NCBI GenBank assembly: GCA_045596745.1
Contig: JAZODA010000051.1
Location: 4,567-68,566, forward strand
Direction: 5' to 3'
DNA: 64,000 bases
Origin: RGIG3009 sp045596745
Lineage (GTDB): Bacteria > Bacillota > Clostridia > Oscillospirales > Acutalibacteraceae
Shown here in pieces: positions 24,088-31,842 of the stretch. Both the position numbers and the translations under genes were made by a program. The notes under the pieces were generated by a model. It ran no database searches and was not told the DNA's origin. It worked only from the letters and a program-made list of their open reading frames with translations. Position 1 is the stretch's first letter. Each line of letters opens with the position of its first letter.

Positions 24088-24679
24088 TACGGAGTTCGAT
24101 GCTGCCGTTCGTGCCGAAGGTTTTTCGCTGCTGTGCGGTGTGGACGAGGCGGGTCGTGGTCCGCTGGCAGGCCCTGTGTTTGCGGCGGCGGTCATTCTGC
24201 GCCCTGATGCGGTGCCGGAAGGACTTAACGATTCCAAAAAGCTTTCCGAAAAGAAGAGAGAAGCGCTGTTTGATGACATCTGTCGTCTGGCACTGGCGTA
24301 CAGCATTGCCAGTGCTTCGGTGGAAGAAATCGAGGAGCTGAACATTTTGCAGGCTACCTATCTCGCGATGCAGCGCGCGGTGGCGGGCTTGTCGGTGACA
24401 CCTGAACTGGTGTTGGTAGACGGCAATCGCACGCCGCCCGGTCTTGTTGTACCGTCTCGTACGCTTATCAAGGGCGATTCGCTTTCTGCTTCGGTAGGCG
24501 CGGCATCGATTTTGGCGAAGGTAAGCCGTGATCGTTTGCTTATGGAACTGGATCGCCGGTATCCGGAATATGCGTTTGCCAAGCATAAGGGCTATGGTAC
24601 GGCATTGCACTATGAGCGGTTGCGTGAACACGGCATTTCGCCGGTGCATCGCCCCAGTTTCCTGAAAAATATGCACTAG
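24080..24679 (+). CDS. rnhB: ribonuclease HII
   Basis: Cuts RNA in RNA-DNA hybrids and single ribonucleotides in DNA. The 199-residue protein carries GVDEAGRGPLAGPV (first two acidic residues), LNDSKKLSEKKRE, and ILAKVSRDRLL with AKHKGYGT further on; this is the complete type II active site. The ATG overlaps the end of the second signal peptidase gene, implying coupled translation. Confidence 0.97.
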   Translation: MTNTEFDAAVRAEGFSLLCGVDEAGRGPLAGPVFAAAVILRPDAVPEGLNDSKKLSEKKREALFDDICRLALAYSIASASVEEIEELNILQATYLAMQRAVAGLSVTPELVLVDGNRTPPGLVVPSRTLIKGDSLSASVGAASILAKVSRDRLLMELDRRYPEYAFAKHKGYGTALHYERLREHGISPVHRPSFLKNMH

Positions 24680-24692
24680 GAGGCGTTGTCTC

Positions 24693-25058
24693 TTGGCAGG
24701 AGTATCCAAGGGCGCGGCAGGGGAGGTGCTGGCGGCACGCTATCTGCGTGACAAAGGCTACACCTTGCTCGGAACGAATTATCGTTGCCGTTTTGGCGAG
24801 ATCGACATAATTGCGGCGGACGATGCGTACATTGTGTTCGTAGAGGTCAAAAGCCGTGCGCAAAACTCATATTATGCTCCGCGAGAGGCGGTAACCGCCG
24901 CCAAGCAGCAGCGCATTATCAAAACGGCGCTGATGTATTTGTCGGAGCGTTCGGTAACGCTCCAGCCCCGCTTTGATGTGATTGAAGTGGTCACCGAACC
25001 GGGAAACCCGATGAAGACGATTTCCATCGAACATCTGGAGAACGCATACGGCGGTTGA
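24693..25058 (+). CDS. YraN family (UPF0102) nuclease-fold protein
   Basis: A 121-residue protein with the restriction-endonuclease-like core: GEVLAARYL, NYRCRFGEIDIIAADDAYIVFVEVKSR, which contains the E-x-D ... E-x-K arrangement, and AKQQRI. Function is not established, although the position next to rnhB is very common. It starts at a TTG nine bases after AGGAGG; no ATG fits the family start. Confidence 0.9.
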   Translation: MAGVSKGAAGEVLAARYLRDKGYTLLGTNYRCRFGEIDIIAADDAYIVFVEVKSRAQNSYYAPREAVTAAKQQRIIKTALMYLSERSVTLQPRFDVIEVVTEPGNPMKTISIEHLENAYGG

Positions 25059-25089
25059 TTTTCTCAAACCGTTAGGGGAGGGAATCAGC

Positions 25090-26031
25090 ATGCAACTGTT
25101 TGATTTACATTGTGACACCCTGTCTTCCTGTTATCAGGACGGGGTGTCTTTGTGTTGTAACAGGGGAGCGGTTGATTTGCATCGCGGTCGGCGTTTCGCA
25201 CCGTGGTGTCAGGTTTTTGCGGCATTTATCCCCGATACGGTGCGCGGAAAAGCCGCGCTGAAGCAGTGTAAGCGGTTGCTGACCTATGCCAGAGAACAGG
25301 AAAAACGGTTGGCACAGCAATTGTCTTTTGTGACAGACAATGCTTCGCTGAATCTGGCGGTACGAACCGGACGATGCGCCGGCATACTGGCGGTCGAAAA
25401 TGCGGCTGCACTCGCCGGAGAAATTGAAAATGTCGATTTGCTTTCGAAGTTGGGCGTTCGCCTGATGACGCTGACATGGAACGGCGACAACGAGTTGGGA
25501 CACGGCTGCTTATCCGACTCGAAAGAGGGGTTGACCCCATTCGGTAGAAAAGCGGTACGCGCTATGCAACGTGTGGGCATTGTGCCGGATGTGTCGCATC
25601 TGAACGAGGCAGGCTTTTGGGACGTGGCAACGACGGTTGACGGACCGTTTGTTGCCAGTCATTCGGTGTCGAGAACGGTACATGAGCATCCGCGCAACCT
25701 GACCGATGCCCAGTTTAAGGAAATCCGCCGACGTGGTGGGCTGGTGGGCGTGAACTTTTGCGAATGGCAGCTCGGTGAGCAAAACTTTGACACCATCTAC
25801 CGTCACATAGCGCAGTATCTTTCGCTGGGCGGCGAAGAAACGGTAGCGTTCGGCGGAGATCTTGACGGTACAAAAATACCGGATGAGTGGAACGGCATAG
25901 CGGTTTATGAAGCGCTTTGGGGCTATTTGCTTTCGCGCGGACTTTCGGAGTCGCTTTTGGAGGCAATATTCTTCAAAAATGCGTTCAATTTCTTTGCTTG
26001 CACTTTACAAGCGCACAAAAGTGAAGTATAA
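25090..26031 (+). CDS. membrane dipeptidase family (peptidase M19)
   Basis: A 313-residue zinc dipeptidase of the renal dipeptidase family. It opens LFDLHCDTLS with the first metal ligands, has the bridging glutamate in ILAVENAAAL, the ligand histidine in VPDVSHLNEAGFWDV and ASHSVSRTVHEHPRN, and the C-terminal FGGDLDGTKIP. No signal peptide is visible, so it is probably cytoplasmic. AGGGGAGG precedes the ATG. The thrC promoter overlaps its last codons. Confidence 0.9.
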   Translation: MQLFDLHCDTLSSCYQDGVSLCCNRGAVDLHRGRRFAPWCQVFAAFIPDTVRGKAALKQCKRLLTYAREQEKRLAQQLSFVTDNASLNLAVRTGRCAGILAVENAAALAGEIENVDLLSKLGVRLMTLTWNGDNELGHGCLSDSKEGLTPFGRKAVRAMQRVGIVPDVSHLNEAGFWDVATTVDGPFVASHSVSRTVHEHPRNLTDAQFKEIRRRGGLVGVNFCEWQLGEQNFDTIYRHIAQYLSLGGEETVAFGGDLDGTKIPDEWNGIAVYEALWGYLLSRGLSESLLEAIFFKNAFNFFACTLQAHKSEV

Positions 26032-26032
26032 T
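26004..26032 (+). promoter_or_regulatory. sigma-A promoter of thrC
   Basis: TTTACA (26004-26009) and TATAAT (26027-26032), spacer 17; the -10 overlaps the dipeptidase stop codon. Confidence 0.75.
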
Positions 26033-26082
26033 ATAAGATAGCAAATTATCGGAATTTCAATGTAAAGGCGAGGTCGGTCATC

Positions 26083-27573
26083 ATGATGTATACCAGTACG
26101 CGAGACCGTTCTGTCAGCGCAACGGCTGCACAGGCGATCACTCAAGGCATTTCCAACGAGGGCGGCTTGTTCGTCCCCGAGCAGCTCCCCGCGGTATCGG
26201 CGGCAGAGCTGACGGCAATGGTGTCGCAGAACTATATTGAACGCGCTGTGTCGGTGCTGTCGCGTTTCCTCACGGATTTCTCCGTGGAGGAAGTGCGCGA
26301 ATGCGCCGAGGCGGCTTATGGCTCCGGTCGTTTTCTCGCGCCGGAAGTTGCGCCTGTGCGCACGCTGAAAGACGATGTTCACGTGCTGGAACTGTGGCAC
26401 GGCCCGACCTGTGCATTCAAGGATATGGCGCTGCAGATTCTGCCGCATCTGATGCGCGTTTCTGCGAAAAAGACGTCTGATGGCAAGGAGATTGTCATTT
26501 TGGTTGCTACCTCCGGCGATACCGGTAAGGCGGCACTGGAAGGCTTCCGTGATGCACCGCACACGCGCATTCTCGTATTCTATCCCGAGAACGGTGTCAG
26601 CCCGATGCAGAAACTGCAGATGACCACCCAGCAGGGCAACAATGTCGGTGTTTGCGCCATCCGCGGCAACTTTGACGATGCGCAGAGCGGCGTCAAAGCG
26701 ATTTTCACCGATCCTGCCATGCGGGACAAGCTGGCGAAGCAGGGGATGATGTTCTCCTCTGCCAACTCCATCAACTGGGGTCGTCTGGTACCGCAGATTG
26801 TTTACTATTTCTCGGCGTATTGCGATTTGGTCGCGGCCGGTACTGTCAAGATGGGCGAGACGGTCAACGTGGCTGTTCCGACCGGTAACTTCGGCAACAT
26901 TCTGGCGGCGTATTATGCCCGTGAAATGGGTCTGCCGATCGGTCGCCTCATCTGTGCGTCCAACTGCAACAACGTGCTTTCGGACTTCATCCGCACCGGT
27001 ACGTACGATCGTCGCCGCGATTTCCATACCACGGTGTCGCCGTCGATGGATATTCTCATTTCCTCCAACCTGGAGCGCCTGCTGTATCATCTTTCGGGTT
27101 GCGATGCCGACTTGGTTGCCGATTTGATGGCACAGCTGCAGACGAAGGGCAGCTACACTGTCCCGGATTCGCTGCTCCAAAAGATTCGTGCGCTGTTTGT
27201 CGGTGGCTGGTGCGATGATGAGCAGACGATGACCACCATCCGTAAAACGTACGAAGAACAGAAGTATCTGTGCGATACGCACACGGCGGTTGCGGTGGCT
27301 GTTTGTGAGCAGTACCGTGCCGAAAGCGGCGACGCAACGCCGCTGATTGTGGCGTCGACCGCCGACCCCTACAAGTTCTCCGCCAGCGTGCTGCGTGCCT
27401 TTGGCGCCGAGCAGGAGGATGAGGACGAGTTTGATAAGGTGGATCGCCTGAACGCGTTGACCGGCGCACCCATTCCGCCGTCGCTGGCCGTTCTGAAAGG
27501 TCAGGAGCCGCGTTTCAAGCAGGTCTGCACCCGTGAGACGATGGAGGACACCGTCTGCGAAATGCTGAAATAA
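26083..27573 (+). CDS. thrC: threonine synthase
   Basis: Converts O-phosphohomoserine to threonine with PLP. The 496-residue protein is of the longer type: MYTSTRD and SNEGGLFVPEQ at the start, the PLP lysine in GPTCAFKDMALQ, the phosphate loop LVATSGDTGKAAL, and AVPTGNFGNILAAYYA. The Asp family genes asd, dapA and dapB lie 9 kb further on in another operon. Two ATGs are possible at 26083 and 26086; GAGG at 26069-26072 favours the first slightly. Confidence 0.95.
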   Translation: MMYTSTRDRSVSATAAQAITQGISNEGGLFVPEQLPAVSAAELTAMVSQNYIERAVSVLSRFLTDFSVEEVRECAEAAYGSGRFLAPEVAPVRTLKDDVHVLELWHGPTCAFKDMALQILPHLMRVSAKKTSDGKEIVILVATSGDTGKAALEGFRDAPHTRILVFYPENGVSPMQKLQMTTQQGNNVGVCAIRGNFDDAQSGVKAIFTDPAMRDKLAKQGMMFSSANSINWGRLVPQIVYYFSAYCDLVAAGTVKMGETVNVAVPTGNFGNILAAYYAREMGLPIGRLICASNCNNVLSDFIRTGTYDRRRDFHTTVSPSMDILISSNLERLLYHLSGCDADLVADLMAQLQTKGSYTVPDSLLQKIRALFVGGWCDDEQTMTTIRKTYEEQKYLCDTHTAVAVAVCEQYRAESGDATPLIVASTADPYKFSASVLRAFGAEQEDEDEFDKVDRLNALTGAPIPPSLAVLKGQEPRFKQVCTRETMEDTVCEMLK

Positions 27574-27588
27574 GAGCGAGGTGGCTGT

Positions 27589-28281
27589 GTGGCACTGTTC
27601 GTTTTGTCCGATACCCATTTATCGCTCTCCGCAGACAAGTCGATGACGGTGTTCCGCGGCTGGGACGATTATGTGGAGCGTCTGGAAAAGAACTGGCGAG
27701 CCTTGGTTTCGCCGGAGGATACGGTGGTCATTGCCGGTGACATTTCGTGGGCGATGGCACTGGAGGATACGTTGGCAGATTTTAAGTTTCTGCAGTCGCT
27801 TCCGGGGCGCAAACTCATTTTCAAGGGCAACCACGATTATTGGTGGTGCACCCGGCGGAAGATGGACCGGTTCCTGGAAGAAAACGGTCTGGATTCCATC
27901 ACCATCGTGCATAACGATGCTGTGGCGGTAGACAATCGTTTTGCCGTGTGTGGTACGCGCGGCTGGTTTTACGACGAGTCCGAACCGGACAACGCCAAGA
28001 TTATGAACCGCGAGGCAGCACGCTTGAAAACGTCGTTGGATGCGGCGCTGGAGACCGGGCTGGAACCCATTGTGTTTTTGCATTATCCGCCGTTGTTTGA
28101 CGGGGGAGAGGCTGCCGAACTGCTGGCAGTTCTTAAGGATACGCCGGTGCGTCGTTGCTACTACGGACACGTGCATGGCGCGGGTATCCGACAGGCGTTT
28201 CAGGGCGAATGGCAGGGGATTCAGTTCAAATTGACTTCCTGCGATGCTCTTTCGTTCTGTCCGATGCTCATTCCGGACTAA
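27589..28281 (+). CDS. calcineurin-like metallophosphoesterase
   Basis: A 230-residue cytoplasmic enzyme with the full dinuclear metal site: LSDTHLS, AGDISW, KGNHDYWW, and the histidines in FLHYPP and YYGHVHG. The substrate is not evident. It begins with GTG 16 bases after thrC, with GAGGTGG before it, so it is probably co-transcribed with thrC. Confidence 0.9.
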   Translation: MALFVLSDTHLSLSADKSMTVFRGWDDYVERLEKNWRALVSPEDTVVIAGDISWAMALEDTLADFKFLQSLPGRKLIFKGNHDYWWCTRRKMDRFLEENGLDSITIVHNDAVAVDNRFAVCGTRGWFYDESEPDNAKIMNREAARLKTSLDAALETGLEPIVFLHYPPLFDGGEAAELLAVLKDTPVRRCYYGHVHGAGIRQAFQGEWQGIQFKLTSCDALSFCPMLIPD

Positions 28282-28318
28282 AAAGTTTATAAAACGGCTG
28301 AAAAAAGCGAAAATATAG

Positions 28319-28347
28319 TGGAAATTTTCAGCAAGATATGGTATAAT
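28319..28347 (+). promoter_or_regulatory. promoter of the tig-clpP-clpX genes
   Basis: TATAAT (28342-28347) is preceded by TGG at 28339-28341, an extended -10, and by a weaker -35 TGGAAA (28319-28324) at 17 bases. Confidence 0.7.
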
Positions 28348-28412
28348 GGCTCGTATTTATAATACAACAATTTTGTATTTTAAGGATTTTCAAATCATAG
28401 GAGGCAACAATC

Positions 28413-29720
28413 ATGGCACTGAAACAGGCAAACAAAGTAGAAACCAACCGCGTGGAGCTGGAGATCGAGGTCGGCGCAGAAGAATTTGCGGCGGCTGTTC
28501 AGGCTGCGTATCGCAAGAACGTCGGCAAGATCAACGTTCCCGGTTTCCGTAAGGGTAAGGCGCCCCGCGCAATCGTAGAGAAGATCTACGGCACCGGCGT
28601 GTTCTATGAGGATGCGATTAACGATCTGTATCCCACGGCTCTGGAAGCAGCGATTGCTGAGTCCGGCTATGAGTATGTCGAAGACAAAGTCGACCTGGAT
28701 GTCGTGTCTGTCGGCGAGGAAGGTCTGTGCTTCAAAGCGGTTATCACCGTGAAGCCGGAAATCGAACTCACCGCATACAAGGGCCTGAAGGCGAAGAAGA
28801 AGGCTGTCTCCGTTAAAGAAGACGAAATCAAGGCTGAGCTGGAGAAGCTGCAGGATCGCAACTCCCGTCTGGTGACGGTGGAGGATCGTGCCGCTGCCGA
28901 GGGCGACACCGTTGTGTTTGATTTCGAAGGCTTCGTGGACGATGTGGCCTTTGAGGGCGGCAAGGCGGAGAATCATTCTCTGGTGCTCGGCTCCGGCCAG
29001 TTCATCCCCGGCTTTGAAGATCAGATTGTCGGCAAGAAGGCTGAGGAAGCTTTCGACGTCAACGTGACCTTCCCTGAAGAGTATCATGCGGCTGAGCTCG
29101 CTGGCAAACCGGCTGTCTTCAAGTGCGTGCTGCACGAAATCAAGACCAAGGAGATGCCCGAGCTGAACGACGATTTCGCCAAGGATTGCAGCGAGTTCGA
29201 TACGCTGGATGAGCTGAAGGCGGACATCAAAGCGAAGCTCAAGCAGCAGAAAGAGCGTGCCGCTGACGAAGCGTTCGAGACCGAACTGATGGAGCAGCTG
29301 TGCGCCAATGTGCAGGGCGAGATTCCGAACGCCATGTACGAGAACCGCATCAACGAGAGTGTGCAGGATTTCGGCTACCGTCTGCAGATGCAGGGCCTGG
29401 ATCTCGACACCTACATGAAATATACCGGCATGGATATGGAAAGCTTCCGCGGCGGTTTCCGCGAGCAGGCTGAGCGTTCCGTGAAGGTGCGTCTGGCGCT
29501 GGAGAAGATTGCGGCTCTGGAGAACCTGGCTCCCTCCGATGAGGATGTCGAGGCTGAGTTCAAGAAGTACGCCGATCAGTACTCCATGGAAATCGAGAAG
29601 ATTAAGTCTCTGATTCCGGATGCCAGCATCCGCGGCGATCTGGCGGTGTCCAAGGCGATGGATCTGGTGAAGGCCAACGCTGTTGCTCCCACCAAGGCCA
29701 AGGCGAAGAAAGAGGATTAA
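28413..29720 (+). CDS. tig: trigger factor
   Basis: Ribosome-bound chaperone and peptidyl-prolyl isomerase that meets nascent chains at the exit tunnel. The 435-residue protein has the N-terminal ribosome-binding loop NVPGFRKGKAP, the FKBP-type domain (DTVVFDFEGFVDD ... LGSGQFIPGFEDQI) in the middle, and a helical C-terminal domain rich in charged residues ending in a Lys-rich tail. AGGAGG lies eight bases before the ATG. It is first in the conserved order tig, clpP, clpX, lon, engB. Confidence 0.97.
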   Translation: MALKQANKVETNRVELEIEVGAEEFAAAVQAAYRKNVGKINVPGFRKGKAPRAIVEKIYGTGVFYEDAINDLYPTALEAAIAESGYEYVEDKVDLDVVSVGEEGLCFKAVITVKPEIELTAYKGLKAKKKAVSVKEDEIKAELEKLQDRNSRLVTVEDRAAAEGDTVVFDFEGFVDDVAFEGGKAENHSLVLGSGQFIPGFEDQIVGKKAEEAFDVNVTFPEEYHAAELAGKPAVFKCVLHEIKTKEMPELNDDFAKDCSEFDTLDELKADIKAKLKQQKERAADEAFETELMEQLCANVQGEIPNAMYENRINESVQDFGYRLQMQGLDLDTYMKYTGMDMESFRGGFREQAERSVKVRLALEKIAALENLAPSDEDVEAEFKKYADQYSMEIEKIKSLIPDASIRGDLAVSKAMDLVKANAVAPTKAKAKKED

Positions 29721-29779
29721 TTTCCGAAAACTGTCCCATATTAACAAGAGCGAAGAATCATCAAGAAAGGATGAGAGCC

Positions 29780-30367
29780 ATGAGTATTTCCATTCCCTAT
29801 GTTGTTGAGCAGACCAGCCGTGGCGAACGCAGCTACGATATTTTCTCCCGCCTGCTGAACGACCGAATCATTATGTTGTCGGACGAGGTTAACGATACCA
29901 CGGCCTCACTGGTGGTAGCACAGCTCCTGTATCTGGAGGGACAGGACCCCGATAAGGATATCCACCTGTACATCAACTCTCCCGGTGGATCGATTTCGGC
30001 AGGCATGGCGATTTACGACACCATGCAGTTCATCAAGTGTGATGTGTCCACCATTTGCGTTGGTATGGCCGCCAGTATGGGTTCGTTCCTGCTGGCTGCC
30101 GGTGCCAAAGGCAAGCGTCTGGCACTGCCCAACAGTGAGATTATGATCCATCAGCCGCTCGGCGGTGCAAAGGGTCAGGCGAGCGATATCAAGATCCAGG
30201 CAGAGCACATTCTGTTTATCCGCAATCGGATGAACACCCTGCTCTCGCAGATGACCGGTCAGTCGCTGAAGGTAATCGAAAAGGATACCGACCGCGACAA
30301 CTGGATGACGGCGGAAGATGCCGTGAAGTACGGTCTGATTGACAAGGTGATTGAAAAGCGCGCGTGA
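29780..30367 (+). CDS. clpP: ATP-dependent Clp protease proteolytic subunit
   Basis: The serine protease barrel that works with ClpX. The 195-residue protein has the catalytic serine in GMAASMGSFLL, histidine in MIHQPLGG and the aspartate in EKDTDRDNWM, with the N-terminal processing region short. The ATG at 29780 is chosen over one at 29771 because AAGAAAGG ends directly before the latter and is correctly spaced only for the former. Confidence 0.97.
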   Translation: MSISIPYVVEQTSRGERSYDIFSRLLNDRIIMLSDEVNDTTASLVVAQLLYLEGQDPDKDIHLYINSPGGSISAGMAIYDTMQFIKCDVSTICVGMAASMGSFLLAAGAKGKRLALPNSEIMIHQPLGGAKGQASDIKIQAEHILFIRNRMNTLLSQMTGQSLKVIEKDTDRDNWMTAEDAVKYGLIDKVIEKRA

Positions 30368-30405
30368 GTGAATCACGAATTCTAACCACAGAAAGGGTAT
30401 GACAC

Positions 30406-31710
30406 ATGCCGAAGAACGACGAAACCAAACCGATTTCCTGTTCTTTTTGCGGAAAGGCGCAGGATGAGGTCTACCGTTTAATCGCGGGCCCCGGCGTTTA
30501 TATCTGCAACGAATGCATCGAGCTGTGTATGGACATTCTGGAGGACGGTGCGCACTTCTCGGGAAAACGTTCGTTGGATGGCGAGACTTCGTTTACGCTG
30601 CCGACCCCGAAAGAAATCAAAAAATCGTTGGATGAGTACGTCATCGGACAGGATGCCGCTAAGGTAGCGCTGTCGGTGGCGGTGTACAATCACTATAAGC
30701 GAATCTTCATGCAGAAGGACAGCGATGTGGAGATTGGCAAGAGCAACGTGCTGTTGCTTGGTCCTACCGGTGTGGGTAAGACGGCACTGGCGCAAACGCT
30801 GGCAAAGGCTCTCAATGTGCCGTTCGCCATTGCGGATGCGACCACGCTGACCGAAGCCGGCTACGTCGGTGAAGACGTGGAAAACATTCTGCTCCGTTTG
30901 ATCCAGGCTGCCGAAGGCAACGTGGAAAAAGCCCAGCGCGGTATCATCTACGTCGATGAAATCGATAAGATTGCCCGCCGCAGCGAGAATCCGTCTATCA
31001 CCCGCGATGTCAGCGGCGAGGGCGTGCAGCAGGCGCTGCTGAAGATTCTGGAGGGTACGGTGTCCAATGTTCCCCCGAACGGTGGACGCAAGCATCCGCA
31101 GCAGGAGTTTATCCAGATTGATACCAGCAACATCCTGTTTATTCTGGGTGGTGCGTTCGACGGTATCGAAAAGATTGTTGAAAAGCGTGTTTCCTCCGGT
31201 GCGATGGGCTTCGGCAACGAAGTCAAGTCGAAGAAGGATCTGGATCAGGGCGAAATGTACCGCCAGGTCGTGCCGCAGGATCTTATCAAGTTCGGTTTGA
31301 TTCCCGAACTGGTCGGTCGTATGCCGGTTATCACGGCACTGCAGCCGCTGGATGTGGATGCGCTGATTCAGATTCTCAGCAAGCCGCGTAACGCTCTGCT
31401 TAAGCAGTACGTCAGTTTGCTGAAGATGGATGGCGTGGAGCTTGTTTTCGAGCCGGATGCGTTGGCGGCGGTTGCGGAAGAAACGCTCAAGCGCAATACC
31501 GGTGCACGTGGCTTGCGTTCGGTGATGGAAGAATTGCTGACGGAGCTTATGTTCGCACTGCCCACCGATTACACGGTGGAAAAGGTCGTCATTACGCGTG
31601 CTTGCGTGCAGGATGGCGCTATGCCGGAGCTTATCAAGAATCCGGAAAAGAAGCCCACCCGCATCAAGACACCCGGTAAAAAACCGGCTCGTCGTAAGGT
31701 GACGGCATAA
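30406..31710 (+). CDS. clpX: ATP-dependent Clp protease ATP-binding subunit ClpX
   Basis: The AAA+ unfoldase that feeds ClpP. The 434-residue protein starts with the zinc-binding domain (CSFCGKAQDE ... CNECIELC), then Walker A GPTGVGKTALAQ, Walker B GIIYVDEIDKIA, the ClpP-binding loop near LGGAFDGIEKI, and sensor residues. It has a basic C-terminal extension of about 25 residues rich in Lys and Pro that is longer than usual. GAAAGGG is found before the ATG. Confidence 0.97.
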   Translation: MPKNDETKPISCSFCGKAQDEVYRLIAGPGVYICNECIELCMDILEDGAHFSGKRSLDGETSFTLPTPKEIKKSLDEYVIGQDAAKVALSVAVYNHYKRIFMQKDSDVEIGKSNVLLLGPTGVGKTALAQTLAKALNVPFAIADATTLTEAGYVGEDVENILLRLIQAAEGNVEKAQRGIIYVDEIDKIARRSENPSITRDVSGEGVQQALLKILEGTVSNVPPNGGRKHPQQEFIQIDTSNILFILGGAFDGIEKIVEKRVSSGAMGFGNEVKSKKDLDQGEMYRQVVPQDLIKFGLIPELVGRMPVITALQPLDVDALIQILSKPRNALLKQYVSLLKMDGVELVFEPDALAAVAEETLKRNTGARGLRSVMEELLTELMFALPTDYTVEKVVITRACVQDGAMPELIKNPEKKPTRIKTPGKKPARRKVTA

Positions 31711-31725
31711 CAATTCAATTCCGAA

Positions 31726-31767
31726 GGTCAGCAGTCGTCGCCGTTGTGCGCCCGGTTGCTGACTTTT
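31726..31767 (+). terminator. possible weak terminator between clpX and lon
   Basis: GTCAGCA (31727-31733) pairs with TGCTGAC (31757-31763) around a long GC-rich loop, followed by only four T. It may be a partial terminator or an attenuator. Confidence 0.45.
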
Positions 31768-31780
31768 CGCGCATTTCTCG

Positions 31781-31797
31781 ACAACAATATTTGTTGT
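31781..31797 (+). promoter_or_regulatory. perfect 17-base palindrome upstream of lon
   Basis: ACAACAA-TAT-TTGTTGT, a perfect 7-3-7 inverted repeat, lies 46 bases before the lon start. It does not match CIRCE, CtsR or LexA sites. An operator is likely, but the protein is unknown. Confidence 0.5.
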
Positions 31798-31842
31798 GTA
31801 CCCGTTCGGTTGGAATGCCGGACAACAGGAGTGAAAGAAACC

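Noticed and set aside
26005..27618. Long open frame (537 codons) on the minus strand opposite thrC
   Set aside because: Mirror frame of a GC-rich real gene; no binding site, no recognisable domain, and it covers the thrC promoter.
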